The translations under genes were made by a program, and so were the position numbers. The notes under the pieces are model-generated. The model was not told the DNA's origin. It ran no database searches and saw only the letters and a program-made list of their open reading frames with translations. A stretch of 64,000 bases of DNA, taken from assembly GCF_006442975.2 (NCBI RefSeq), contig NZ_CP083954.1, positions 3,851,501-3,915,500 on the forward strand, in the 5' to 3' direction. This DNA comes from Mesorhizobium sp. B2-1-1 (GTDB lineage Bacteria > Pseudomonadota > Alphaproteobacteria > Rhizobiales > Rhizobiaceae). Below, piece after piece: positions 27,754 to 37,324 of the stretch. Every line of letters begins with the position of its first letter. Within the stretch, counting starts at the first letter, position 1.

Positions 27754-28317
27754 TCAACCGCCACCGCCGTTCGGCGCATCGCCATTGTCCGATGGCGGCA
27801 CCTCGGGGCCTGATATGGTGCCAACGGCCGGATGGCGCACCAGGTCGCCATAATCGATACCGTTCCTGGCGGCGGTGCCCGCCTTGAGCTCAAGCACGAA
27901 GCGCACCGGCACGCCGGGCGAAATCAGCGCCTGGGATTGCGGCTCGCCGTGCTTGACCGCCCGGATCTTGCCATCCTGGCCGATAAAAACCAGGTCAAGC
28001 GGCATCGGCGTGTTCTGCATCCAGAAGTTGACCTGCTGCTGCATGTCGAAGACGAACAACATGCCGTGATCGTCCGCCATGTCCTGGCGATACATCAAGC
28101 CGGCCTCGCGTTCAGCATCGGTGTCGGCGATTTCGATGGAAAAGGAGCGATCTCCGCCTTTCGTCGCCACGACCAGCGGCGTCGGGTCCACCGGCAGGGT
28201 CATCACCCGGCTGTCGGCCGCCGTCGGTGCAGGCAAATAGAAATAGGCGCCCGCGGCGACGATGACGGCAGCCAGGACGCACATTGCGCCCGCCGTCAGC
28301 CAGTTCCTATGTGTCAT
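27754..28317 (-). CDS. DUF192 exported protein
   Basis: 187 aa with an N-terminal membrane helix/signal (residues about 7-27). The DUF192 domain spans about 55-165, with EREAGLMYRQDM, HGMLFVFD and the block FWMQNTPMPLDLVFIG typical of the family. Role unknown; probably periplasmic. Start at 28317 is taken for the proper signal; the frame is open upstream into the csp gene. Middle gene of the csp-DUF192-hydrolase unit. Confidence 0.88.
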   Translation of the reverse strand: MTHRNWLTAGAMCVLAAVIVAAGAYFYLPAPTAADSRVMTLPVDPTPLVVATKGGDRSFSIEIADTDAEREAGLMYRQDMADDHGMLFVFDMQQQVNFWMQNTPMPLDLVFIGQDGKIRAVKHGEPQSQALISPGVPVRFVLELKAGTAARNGIDYGDLVRHPAVGTISGPEVPPSDNGDAPNGGGG

Positions 28318-28339
28318 GCGAAAATCCTCGGCAACCGCC

Positions 28340-28936
28340 CTAATGCGCGACCGGCAAGGTTCCCATATCGGGGTGGATTTCGGCAGCCATAAGGCCTTTG
28401 TCGCCGCGCCCGAAGCGGACAAGCACGACCTGCCCCGGCCGAAGCTCGGTGATGCCGTAGCGACGCAAGGTTTCCATATGGACGAAGATGTCCTCGGTGC
28501 CCTCGCCCCGGGTCAGGAAACCAAACCCCTTGGTGCGGTTGAACCACTTCACCAAGGCACGTTCCAGCCCGCTTTCGGGTGTCACCGAGACATGGGTGCG
28601 CTGTTCCTGCATTTCCGCGGGATGGACCGCTGTGGTGACATCCATCGAGAGAACCCGGAAAGCCTGCAATCCACGCTCGCCCTGCTTGACGAGGCAGACA
28701 ACGCGCGCTCCCTCCAGAGCAGTCTGGAAACCATCCCGTCTAAGGCATGTCACATGGAGGAGGATGTCGCCTGAAACGCCGTCATCCGGGAGGATGAAGC
28801 CATAGCCCTTGGCTACATCGAACCACTTGATGGCGCCGGATATTTCGGTCAGATCGACGGCATCGCCGCCTTCGTCGCGCTTCATGGCGTCGCCAAGGGT
28901 TTCGGACCGCCCCGTCAAAGAGGCTTTTTCCCCCAT
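28340..28936 (-). CDS. Double cold-shock domain protein
   Basis: 198 aa with two cold-shock (OB-fold, single-stranded nucleic acid binding) domains. The first, about 35-100, has [15 protein letters not shown]; the second, about 125-190, has [15 protein letters not shown] plus DIFVHME (RNP1 and RNP2). The two-domain form is usual in rhizobia. Start at 28936 is preceded by a G-rich Shine-Dalgarno. It heads an operon with DUF192 and an alpha/beta hydrolase. Confidence 0.93.
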   Translation of the reverse strand: MGEKASLTGRSETLGDAMKRDEGGDAVDLTEISGAIKWFDVAKGYGFILPDDGVSGDILLHVTCLRRDGFQTALEGARVVCLVKQGERGLQAFRVLSMDVTTAVHPAEMQEQRTHVSVTPESGLERALVKWFNRTKGFGFLTRGEGTEDIFVHMETLRRYGITELRPGQVVLVRFGRGDKGLMAAEIHPDMGTLPVAH

Positions 28937-29153
28937 AAGAATGCCCCCTTTTTTCAAGAACACCGCAACTGATTCTTGACACCAGATTAACACTGCGGCT
29001 TCCGGTGAGTGCAAGACCTGACGTGCCTTTTTTCACGGTTCATTATGCGAATACCGGATTTGTTCTTTGGCGGCGCCGGCAGCCGCCTGGGATTTGCCCT
29101 TTGGACGGCCCACCCCTATGTTGCGCCGCAACCCAACAAATCGAGGAAATCAC

Positions 29154-29594
29154 ATGCGCTATCTGCACACCATGGTTCGCGTCGCCGACATCGATGCTTC
29201 GCTCGATTTCTACTGCAACAAGCTCGGCCTGAAGGAAGTGCGCCGCTACGAGAACGAGCAGGGCCGCTATACGCTGATCTTCCTGGCCGCGCCGGAAGAC
29301 GAGCAAAGCGGCATCGACGAGAAAGCACCGCTGGTCGAGCTCACCTACAATTGGGACCCGGAAGACTACAAGGGCGGCCGCAATTTCGGCCACCTCGCCT
29401 ATGAAGTCGACGACATATACGCCACCTGCCAGCGGCTGATGGACAGCGGTGTCACCATCAACCGGCCGCCGCGCGACGGCAACATGGCTTTCGTCAAGTC
29501 GCCGGACGGAATCTCGATCGAACTTCTGCAGAAAGGTCCGGCGAAGGCAAAGGCCGAACCGTGGGCGTCGATGCCGAACACCGGAAGCTGGTGA
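29154..29594 (+). CDS. gloA: Lactoylglutathione lyase (glyoxalase I)
   Basis: Isomerises the methylglyoxal-glutathione hemithioacetal to lactoylglutathione. 146 aa, single VOC unit pair. Start [20 protein letters not shown] at 29154 with GAGGAAA upstream. The metal ligands are the early His, a Glu in VELTYNW, His in [10 protein letters not shown] and Glu in SIELLQ. The C-terminal tail is about 15 residues longer than the minimum. Confidence 0.94.
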   Translation: MRYLHTMVRVADIDASLDFYCNKLGLKEVRRYENEQGRYTLIFLAAPEDEQSGIDEKAPLVELTYNWDPEDYKGGRNFGHLAYEVDDIYATCQRLMDSGVTINRPPRDGNMAFVKSPDGISIELLQKGPAKAKAEPWASMPNTGSW

Positions 29595-29723
29595 TCGATC
29601 ACCTTTTCGAGCGGTCCGCAGCCGGCCTATGGCGGCGGGCGAGCTTGCGCCTATCTATGCGGCGATAGCGCCCGCCTCGAAAGCGGGCACCGTTTCGTGC
29701 GTTTCACCCTCGGAGATCCCTTC

Positions 29724-30017
29724 ATGACGATCAGCCATGCCGATGTCACCACCGCACATGCAAGCCGTTATCTGCAGCAATTGTGCAAACATTGGGCGCA
29801 CAAATTCCCCGTTGAATTCGATCCCAATCATGGCGCCATCGACCTTTCGCTCGGCCGCACCATCATGGATGCCGATGGAGCTGCGCTGCACATCACCGTA
29901 TCGAGCGACGACCCCGGCTCTATCGAACGCCTCGAAAGCGTCGTCGCCGACCACATCAAACGCTTTGCGTTTCGCGAGGAGCTGACGTTCGACTGGAAAC
30001 GCGCCGAGGCGGCGTAG
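29724..30017 (+). CDS. DUF2218 family protein
   Basis: 97 aa, soluble. The start ISHADVTTAHASRYLQQLC and the block HWAHKFPVEFD match DUF2218, a small alpha/beta family often found next to siderophore or iron genes; no such genes are nearby here. The ending HIKRFAFREELTFDW is also typical. Function unknown. It lies 129 bp after gloA. Confidence 0.82.
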   Translation: MTISHADVTTAHASRYLQQLCKHWAHKFPVEFDPNHGAIDLSLGRTIMDADGAALHITVSSDDPGSIERLESVVADHIKRFAFREELTFDWKRAEAA

Positions 30018-30048
30018 GCTCTTGTCTGCGCATTACGGCAGGCATTAA

Positions 30049-30603
30049 TCAGCCGCCGCCGGGCTTGCCGGCCATCTCCAGCAGCGCCAGCACCGACCGC
30101 CAGTTGCGCGCAGTGCCCGGTACCTTCAGTACGCGTGGAATGAGATTGGCAAACACCGATTTGCCCAGTCCGTCGGGTGCATGCAGGTAAAGCACGTCGC
30201 CCTTGATCTCGAACCGCTCCGGACCCGTACATCTTTCGGCCAGCCGTGCCGCCTCCTCGGCGGTAGGCGCGCGCTCCAGCGCATACGCGTGCAGCTTTGT
30301 CGGCTCCTCGGCAATCTCCGGATAGGGATTTTCCCTGACCAGCCGTTCGACCCAGCCGAGATCGCGCACCATGATGCGCGAATGAAAACCCCATTTCTCC
30401 TCGAAAGCCGCTTCGATCTGTTTGGTCAGCGTGGCGGCGTCTCCCTCCTTCGCCCGGAACACCGCGTTGCCGCTCTGCACGTAGGTAGCGACATCGCAAA
30501 ACCCGAGATCCTCCAAGAACGCCCGCAACTCGGCCATCCTGACGATGCGGTTGCCGCCGACATTGATGCCTGAAAACAGGGCGATGAAGACGTTTCCGCT
30601 CAT
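30049..30603 (-). CDS. DUF1697 family protein
   Basis: 184 aa, soluble. The N-terminus ALFSGINVGGNRIVRMAEL and ATYVQSGNAVF are diagnostic of DUF1697. Function unknown. Its start overlaps the ilvA stop by 4 bp (ATGA), so it is translated from the ilvA message. Confidence 0.9.
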   Translation of the reverse strand: MSGNVFIALFSGINVGGNRIVRMAELRAFLEDLGFCDVATYVQSGNAVFRAKEGDAATLTKQIEAAFEEKWGFHSRIMVRDLGWVERLVRENPYPEIAEEPTKLHAYALERAPTAEEAARLAERCTGPERFEIKGDVLYLHAPDGLGKSVFANLIPRVLKVPGTARNWRSVLALLEMAGKPGGG

Positions 30604-31856
30604 ATGATGAACCCGGCCAATGTCTCGTTGTCGGTGATATCCTGATACTGGACGCCTTCGGCCTCGAAATTCGCTTTCAGCAGGTCGAAATTGCGGCGAT
30701 CCTTGGTTTCGATGCCGATCAGAACCGAGCCGAAATTGCGTGCCGACTTCTTCAGATATTCGAACCGGGCGATGTCGTCGTCCGGCCCCAGCATTTCAAG
30801 GAAGTCGCGCAGCGCGCCCGGCCGCTGCGGAAAGCGGATGATGAAGTATTTCTTCAGGCCCTCGAAGCGCAGTGCCCGTTCCTTGACGTCCGGCAGCCGT
30901 TCGAAATCGAAATTGCCGCCCGAAACCACCGCCACGATGGTCTTGCCGCGGATTTCCTTCCTGGAAAAATCCTTCAGCGCATCGATAGCCAGCGCGCCGG
31001 CCGGCTCCAGCACCACGCCCTCGACATTGAGCATCTCGATCATGGTCGCGCAGAGCCGGTTTTCCGGGATCAACCGCACCGTGTCGGCGGCGAAGTCCTT
31101 GAGGTGACGCAGGGGCTCACGGCCGATCTCGGCGACCGCCGCGCCGTCGACGAAATTATCGACCTTGGCGAGTTTGAGCCGTTTTCCCGCCGCAAGGCTC
31201 TCGCGCAGGCTTGGCGCCCCTGCCGGTTCGCAAAAGACGAAGCGCGCCTCACGCCCCTGATCGGCGAAGTAGTGCGTCACCCCTGCGGCCAGACCTCCGC
31301 CGCCGACCGGCAGCATGACGATGTCGGGCATGCCCGCGCCGGGCATCTGGTGGGCGATCTCATAGGCGACCGTCGCCTGTCCCTCGATGATGTCCTTGTG
31401 GTCGAAGGGCGGCACCATATGAGCGCCGGCGCTTTCGGTGAATTCGATGGCGGCGCGATAGCAATCGTCGAAGAAATCGCCGACGAGCCTGATCTCGACG
31501 AAGTCGCCGCCGAACAGCCGCGTCTTGTCGATCTTCTGCTGCGGCGTCGTCACCGGCATGAATACAACGCCCTTTTTACCGAAATGACGGCAGACGAAGG
31601 CGAAACCCTGCGCATGATTGCCGGCGGAAGCGCAGACGAACAGTTCGGCCTGATTGCCTTCGCCAAGTGCCTTGCGGAAGAAGTTGAAGGCGCCGCGGAT
31701 CTTGTAGGAGCGCACCGGGCTCAGGTCCTCGCGCTTCAAAAGCACCCGCGCGCCGGTCTTCTTCGACAGATAGTCGTTCTCCTGCAGCGGCGTTTCCGGA
31801 AAGATCCGGCGGATCGCGGAAGCAGCGGTGGCAACACGGGAAGAGAAGCTGGTCAT
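30600..31856 (-). CDS. ilvA: Threonine ammonia-lyase
   Basis: PLP-dependent deamination of threonine to 2-oxobutanoate, first step of isoleucine synthesis. 418 aa from the ATG at 31856. The PLP lysine is in VRSYKIRGAFN near residue 50; ASAGNHAQG follows; the PLP phosphate loop is PVGGGGLAAG. One ACT-like regulatory domain occupies about 335-418 (FIIRFPQRPGALRDFLEML), which fits the short, one-ACT form rather than E. coli IlvA. The frame is open upstream to 32003 without homology. It is coupled to DUF1697. Confidence 0.94.
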   Translation of the reverse strand: MTSFSSRVATAASAIRRIFPETPLQENDYLSKKTGARVLLKREDLSPVRSYKIRGAFNFFRKALGEGNQAELFVCASAGNHAQGFAFVCRHFGKKGVVFMPVTTPQQKIDKTRLFGGDFVEIRLVGDFFDDCYRAAIEFTESAGAHMVPPFDHKDIIEGQATVAYEIAHQMPGAGMPDIVMLPVGGGGLAAGVTHYFADQGREARFVFCEPAGAPSLRESLAAGKRLKLAKVDNFVDGAAVAEIGREPLRHLKDFAADTVRLIPENRLCATMIEMLNVEGVVLEPAGALAIDALKDFSRKEIRGKTIVAVVSGGNFDFERLPDVKERALRFEGLKKYFIIRFPQRPGALRDFLEMLGPDDDIARFEYLKKSARNFGSVLIGIETKDRRNFDLLKANFEAEGVQYQDITDNETLAGFII

Positions 31857-32263
31857 CGGAAAGCCACCTTGAACGCATGTCGTTTGAAAACGTCTATCAT
31901 CGATTGGCTGCGGAACGCCCTTTTGTCGCGAGCCTTGCCGCCAAGCAACCCGATTCCGTCTATTGCACAGGCGACCCCGTGAAACCATTGCCCCGTCACT
32001 CATGTTCCCAAGCGGTCGGCATTTAGTGACGCATTTGCCGTTAGTTGGAGGCGATTGTTAATGTAATTCTTGAAATTCATGCGGGTGCCAAGCCCCGAAA
32101 GGGCCCGCCCTGATGCAGTCTGGCTTTCGTGCAACACTGCGGCGGCGGTCGCGAGACGCCGACCGCTTTTCGGCTGGGCACGACTTACTTCCGCCGCACT
32201 TGCGCTGTCGGGGGAGACTTGCGGAGGCGATTGGCCTTTTCGGGCCGGAGTGGAATTTCAGAC

Positions 32264-33337
32264 GTGCCGTTGAAGACGATTTTTGCCATTGGCCTAGCCT
32301 TGCTTGTCGCGGGCTGCGCGGGACAGCAGACCCAGGAACTGCTCGGCAGCGCCATCGTGGCAGCGCCGGTGACCGAGATCGCCGGCAATCACAGCATCTT
32401 CATCGCCACCACGCGCAAGAAATCCGACGATCCGAACAAGGTCTTCGACGGCGAGCGATCGGCCACGCTGAACTACGCCCGCGTCAACGTCACCGTGCCC
32501 GGCATCCACCAGACCGGGCAGATCGAACGCCGCTCGCGCGGCAAGTCGAACGATCCGGCCAAGTATTTCATGGCCTCCGAGGTCGTCGGCTACGACACCC
32601 AGCCGAAATTCGCCAATGCGCTAAGTGCTGACATCGCGGCGCGCGGCGACCGCGTCATGGTCTTCGTCCATGGCTACAACACCGGCTTTGACGACGCCGT
32701 TTACCGCCTGACCCAGATCGTCCACGATTCCGGCTATCCCGGCACGCCCGTGCTGTTTTCCTGGGCATCCGGCGCCAAGACCACCGACTATGTCTACGAC
32801 AAGGAAAGCGCCAGCGCTGCGCGCGACCAGCTCGAAGTGACGTTGCGCATGCTGGCGCAGACCGGCGCGCGGCGCATCGATATCGTCGCCCATTCGATGG
32901 GAACCTGGGTGACCATGGAGACGCTGCGCCAGCTCGCCATCACCGGCGACCGTGATCTCGGCGGCAAGCTCGGCGACGTCGTGCTCGCATCGCCCGACAT
33001 CGATGTCGACGTGTTCAAGAGCCAGATGCGCCGCTATGGCAAACCCAACAAGCCGTTCATCCTGTTGTTGTCCGATGATGACCGCGCGCTCCGGCTCTCC
33101 GGTCTGATTGCCGGCGCGCGGCCGCGCGTCGGCGACTACAAGGACGCCGCCGACCTTGCATCCTACGGCGTAACGGTCGTCGACCTCTCCAAGATCAAGG
33201 GAGCGGACAGTTTCAACCATACGAAATTCGCCGACAATCCCGCGCTGGTGAAGATGATCGGCCAACGGCTGCGCGAAGACGATGGATTTGCCAGCGACCG
33301 CGACGTGACCGACCGCATCAGCCTGCTCGGCCAATAG
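32264..33337 (+). CDS. Alpha/beta hydrolase lipoprotein (DUF900), copy 1
   Basis: 357 aa from a GTG at 32264, giving MPLKTIFAIGLALLVAGCAG, a lipoprotein signal with lipobox LVAG-C. The DUF900 (PF05990) hydrolase domain runs about 110-320: HGYNTGFDDAVYRL, then the nucleophile motif AHSMGTW. Catalytic acid and His are expected in ASPDIDVDVF and FNHTKFADN. The frame is open upstream to 32129 but has no signal there. A close tandem paralogue follows 142 bp later. Substrate unknown. Confidence 0.85.
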   Translation: MPLKTIFAIGLALLVAGCAGQQTQELLGSAIVAAPVTEIAGNHSIFIATTRKKSDDPNKVFDGERSATLNYARVNVTVPGIHQTGQIERRSRGKSNDPAKYFMASEVVGYDTQPKFANALSADIAARGDRVMVFVHGYNTGFDDAVYRLTQIVHDSGYPGTPVLFSWASGAKTTDYVYDKESASAARDQLEVTLRMLAQTGARRIDIVAHSMGTWVTMETLRQLAITGDRDLGGKLGDVVLASPDIDVDVFKSQMRRYGKPNKPFILLLSDDDRALRLSGLIAGARPRVGDYKDAADLASYGVTVVDLSKIKGADSFNHTKFADNPALVKMIGQRLREDDGFASDRDVTDRISLLGQ

Positions 33338-33479
33338 ATGCATCGCCGCGGGTTCGCGTGGCCCGCTCGGCCTTGCGACAGACTCGACCAACTTTGAACT
33401 GGACCGCGCCGGCCTCTGGCCTTATCGAAATATCCAGCGACGTCACGCGTTTGACGTCCTCCTTTGCGGGAGCCGGCGT

Positions 33480-34640
33480 GTGACGGTGCATTCGAAGAGT
33501 TTCGTCGTCATTGCGTTCACGCTGCTGGTCGCAGGCTGCGCCGGCCGAAACACGCACGATCTGCTGAACAGGACGACGGTTGCCGTACCCGCGTCCGACA
33601 TCGCGGCCACCCACGAGATATTCGTCGCCACCACCCGCCAGAAGGCGACCAAGGACCCGCGGCAGGTATTCGACGGCGATCGCTCCTTGACCACCAGCTT
33701 CGCCCGGGTCGACGTCACCGTGCCGAAAAGTCACAAGGTCGGCATGATCGAGCGTGTCCGGGGGTCTGCCAACAGCAATCCAGCCAAGGATTTCACCGCC
33801 AAGGATGTCGCGTTCTATGCGGATGCGCCGCAATTCGCCAAGGCGGTCGGTGCCGACATCGCCATGCGCGGCGACCGTGCGCTGGTTTTCGTGCACGGGT
33901 TCAACAATGGTTTCGACGACGGCATCTACCGGCTGACGCAGATCGCGCACGACACGAAATATCCGGGCACGCCGGTGCTGTTCTCCTGGGCCTCGAGCGG
34001 CAAGGCGACGGGCTACATCTACGACAAGGAGAGCGCCAACGCGGCGCGTGACGACCTCGAGGCAACGCTCAGGATGCTGGCCAAGACGCGGGCTAAGAGC
34101 ATCGACATCGTCGCCCATTCGATGGGAACATGGGTGACCATGGAGGCGCTGCGCCAGCTTGCCATCACCGGCGACCGCGATCTCGACGGCAAGCTTGGTT
34201 ATGTCATCCTGGCCTCGCCCGACATCGACGTCGACGTGTTCAAGAAACAGATGATCCGCTACGGCAAGCCGGACAAACCGTTCGCCATCCTGCTTTCCGC
34301 GGACGACCGGGCGCTCAAACTGTCTTCCCTGATTTCGGGCGACAAGCCCCGCGTCGGCGACTATGGCGACGCGGCCGATCTGGCCAGCTATGGCGTGTCT
34401 GTGGTCGATCTCAGCCAGACCAAGGGTGGCGACCGGCTGAACCACGCCAAATTCGCCGACAATCCGATCCTGGTTCAGTTGCTCGGCGACCGGCTGCGGG
34501 CCCCGGCCGGCCTGGCGTCGGACGAACCTCCAGTGCAGCTCAACAATCTCGGCCAAGGCCTCGGCAAGGCCGTCGGCTCGGTCGCCGAGATCGTCATCAC
34601 CACGCCGTTCAAGGTGCTGACGATCGCCACCGGCGGATGA
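33480..34640 (+). CDS. Alpha/beta hydrolase lipoprotein (DUF900), copy 2
   Basis: 386 aa from GTG at 33480 (a second GTG is at 33486), with GGAG upstream. It has a lipoprotein signal (LLVAG-C), the HGFNNGFDDGIYRL oxyanion block and AHSMGTW nucleophile. It is very similar to the preceding gene along the whole hydrolase domain, by eye about 70 percent identical, so this is a tandem duplication. It differs by a C-terminal extension of about 35 residues that looks amphipathic/hydrophobic (ending FKVLTIATGG). Confidence 0.88.
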   Translation: MTVHSKSFVVIAFTLLVAGCAGRNTHDLLNRTTVAVPASDIAATHEIFVATTRQKATKDPRQVFDGDRSLTTSFARVDVTVPKSHKVGMIERVRGSANSNPAKDFTAKDVAFYADAPQFAKAVGADIAMRGDRALVFVHGFNNGFDDGIYRLTQIAHDTKYPGTPVLFSWASSGKATGYIYDKESANAARDDLEATLRMLAKTRAKSIDIVAHSMGTWVTMEALRQLAITGDRDLDGKLGYVILASPDIDVDVFKKQMIRYGKPDKPFAILLSADDRALKLSSLISGDKPRVGDYGDAADLASYGVSVVDLSQTKGGDRLNHAKFADNPILVQLLGDRLRAPAGLASDEPPVQLNNLGQGLGKAVGSVAEIVITTPFKVLTIATGG

Positions 34641-34661
34641 GCGAAGCGACCGCAACTGCTC

Positions 34662-36473
34662 TTATACGAAGAGGTCGACCTTCTGGAAGGTCGTCACGTC
34701 GATCAGGCCGACATCGGAAATCCTGAGCTCCGGAATGACGACCAGCGCCAGCAGCGAGTGCTGCATGTAGGCGTTGTTCAGCGAGCAGCCCATCTGGCGC
34801 ATGGCCTCGGTCAGTTTGTCGGCCTTGGCCGCTACGATTTCGGCCCGCTCGTCCGACATCAGCCCGGCGATCGGCATTTCGACCAGTGCAAGTTCCTTAC
34901 CCTTGGAAAACAGCACGACGCCGCCGCCGACCTCGCCCAGTCGGTTGACCGCAAGCGCCATATCCCGCTTGTTGGTGCCGACGACGATGATGTGGTGGGC
35001 ATCATGCGCCACGCTCGACGCCATCGCGCAATCGCCGATGTAGCCGAAGCCGGAGACAAAGGCATTGGTGACGCCGCCGGTACCCCTGTGGCGCTCGACC
35101 AGCGCGATCTGGCAGACGTCGTTGCGGCGATCCATGGCGACCAGCCCGTCCTCGACGGCGAGATCCGCTTCCAGCGCCCGCGTCGGTGCCTGATTTTCGA
35201 TGACCCCGATGACCCGAACCCGAACCTCGTTCGCGCCATTGGGTGCCGTGATATCGAAATCGTTGGCCTTCAGCTTCTTGCCGAGCTTGACGGTGTTCTT
35301 CGCCGCCTTGGGATAGTCGTAGACCGGAATGTCGATGTCGAGCTTGCCGGCCCTGGCCAGCCTGACGCCACGCGCATAGACCTCGTCGATGGTCATTTCG
35401 GCGAGATCCGAGACGATCAAAAGGTCAGCCAGCCGCCCCGGCGCGATCGATCCGATCTCGCGCTCCAGCCGGAAATGCTGAGCGGTGTTGAGCGTCGCCA
35501 TCTGGATCGCTGTCACCGGTTTCAAGCCCTGGCTGATGGCGTGGCGGACCACGCGGTCCATATGCCCTTGGTGAACCAAGGTGCCGGAATGGCTGTCGTC
35601 GGTGCACAGGATGAAATTGCGCGGATCGATGCCGCCCTCGGTAACCGCCTTGATCTGCGAGGCGACGTCGTACCAGGCCGAGCCTAGCCGAAGCATCGCC
35701 TTCATACCCTGGCGCACGCGGGCGATGGCATCTTCGGCGCGCGTGCCCTCATGGTCATCCTCCGGGCCGCCGGCGACATAGCCATGGAACGGCAAGCCGA
35801 GATCGCGCGAGGCATAGTGCCCGCCGACGGTCTTGCCGGCTTTCACGGTCGCGGCGATCTCGCCCGACATCACAGGATCGTTGGCGGCGACGCCAGGGAA
35901 ATTCATCACCTCGCCCAGCCCGATGATGTTTTCCCAGCCCATCGCCTCGGCGACGTCGGCGACCGTCAGTTCGGCACCGGCATGTTCGAGCCCGGGGGCC
36001 GAGGGCACGCAGGACGGCATCTGGACATGCACGTTGATCGGCATGGCGACGGCCTCGTCATGCATCAGCCGCACGCCGGGCAGGCCGAGCACATTGGCGA
36101 TCTCGTGCGGATCGATGAACATCGAAGTCGTGCCGTGCGGGATCACCGCGCGGCAGAATTCGGTCACCGTCACCATGCCGCTCTCGACATGCATGTGCGC
36201 GTCGCAAAGACCGGGCACCAGATAGCGCCCGCCGGCATCGACCACCTTGGTGCCCTGCCCGATGGCATGGCCGGCATTCGGGCCGCAATAGGCGAAGCGG
36301 CCGCCGACAATGGCGATGTCGGTGCCGGCTACGATCTCGCCGGAGTGGACATTGACCCAGCGCCCGTTGCGGATGACGAGATCCGCGGGTTTCCTGCCCA
36401 TGGCGACATCGACCAGATGTGTCGCCATTTCAGTCCAAGGTCTGGGCTTATTGCCCGACGGCGTGTTCGCCAT
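34662..36473 (-). CDS. ade: Adenine deaminase
   Basis: Deaminates adenine to hypoxanthine in purine salvage. 603 aa from the ATG at 36473, with GGAG 8 nt upstream. The amidohydrolase metal site starts with GLCDAHMHVESGM; the HGTTSMFIDPHEIANV and LCTDDSHSG blocks and the C-terminal adenine deaminase domain (HDAHHIIVVG, ending VDVTTFQKVDLFV-like) complete the family pattern. The upstream open frame to 36710 lacks homology. It converges with the second DUF900 gene. Confidence 0.94.
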   Translation of the reverse strand: MANTPSGNKPRPWTEMATHLVDVAMGRKPADLVIRNGRWVNVHSGEIVAGTDIAIVGGRFAYCGPNAGHAIGQGTKVVDAGGRYLVPGLCDAHMHVESGMVTVTEFCRAVIPHGTTSMFIDPHEIANVLGLPGVRLMHDEAVAMPINVHVQMPSCVPSAPGLEHAGAELTVADVAEAMGWENIIGLGEVMNFPGVAANDPVMSGEIAATVKAGKTVGGHYASRDLGLPFHGYVAGGPEDDHEGTRAEDAIARVRQGMKAMLRLGSAWYDVASQIKAVTEGGIDPRNFILCTDDSHSGTLVHQGHMDRVVRHAISQGLKPVTAIQMATLNTAQHFRLEREIGSIAPGRLADLLIVSDLAEMTIDEVYARGVRLARAGKLDIDIPVYDYPKAAKNTVKLGKKLKANDFDITAPNGANEVRVRVIGVIENQAPTRALEADLAVEDGLVAMDRRNDVCQIALVERHRGTGGVTNAFVSGFGYIGDCAMASSVAHDAHHIIVVGTNKRDMALAVNRLGEVGGGVVLFSKGKELALVEMPIAGLMSDERAEIVAAKADKLTEAMRQMGCSLNNAYMQHSLLALVVIPELRISDVGLIDVTTFQKVDLFV

Positions 36474-36658
36474 GAAGCGACTCCTGTTTGCCCGACTGTG
36501 CCAAGCCGCCACGGTTTTGACCAGCCTCACACTTTCTCCCGATCGTTCCAAGACCGACGGGGGGCGTAAATCAGCCGCACAGAAATGCGATTCCGTTTTG
36601 CCGCAAATCGGGTTACCGTGCCTGCCAGGATCTTCCAGCTCTTCGTTCGGGGAGTTCG

Positions 36659-37324
36659 ATGCGTCGCCTAATGCTTGCAAGTGTCGGTTTTCTTGCCGCT
36701 CTGGCCGCACCGGCTTTCGCAGCCGAACCTGTGGCCGATGTGCCGATGACCGCCCCCGGTTTCGACTGGACCGGCTACTATGCCGGCCTGCAAGGCGGTT
36801 ATGGCTGGGGCAGTTCCGACATTTCGGGAACCGAGGGCGAGCCGTTTGCCGCCTCGCCAGACCTCGACGGCGGTTTCGTCGGTGGCCATGTCGCCGGTCT
36901 GTGGCAATTCGACCAGGCTGTGCTCGGCGCCGAAGCAGAGCTTAACTATTCCTCGGCAAAGGGCGCCGAAGAACTGGGTGCGGGAAATCTGCTCGGCACG
37001 GATGTCAAGTGGTTCGGTTCCATCAATGCCAAGGGCGGCTATGCGATGGATCGGTTCCTGATCTACGGCATCGGCGGCGTCGCCTTTGCCGGCATCGAAA
37101 CCTCCCAAGATGCCGGTACCTCGTTCGACGACACTCGAACCAGCATAGGCTGGACGGTTGGGGCCGGCGTCGACTATGCGCTGACCGACAGGTTCGTCGT
37201 CGGGGCGCAGTATCGCTACTATGATTTCAGCAAGGAGCATTTTGATGCGCCGGACGATTTTCTCGATCGCGACCAGAATGTGAAGCTGAATACGGTCGGC
37301 ATCAATCTGAGCTACAAGTTCTGA
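36659..37324 (+). CDS. Outer membrane beta-barrel protein (Omp25/Omp31-like)
   Basis: 221 aa with a signal peptide cleaved near AFA-AEP (residue 21). The mature part starts FDWTGYYAGLQGGYGWG, the hallmark of small rhizobial/Brucella Omp25-Omp31-type eight-strand barrels, and ends in Phe (NLSYKF), the outer-membrane assembly signal. Divergent from ade. Probably a structural surface protein. Confidence 0.92.
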   Translation: MRRLMLASVGFLAALAAPAFAAEPVADVPMTAPGFDWTGYYAGLQGGYGWGSSDISGTEGEPFAASPDLDGGFVGGHVAGLWQFDQAVLGAEAELNYSSAKGAEELGAGNLLGTDVKWFGSINAKGGYAMDRFLIYGIGGVAFAGIETSQDAGTSFDDTRTSIGWTVGAGVDYALTDRFVVGAQYRYYDFSKEHFDAPDDFLDRDQNVKLNTVGINLSYKF

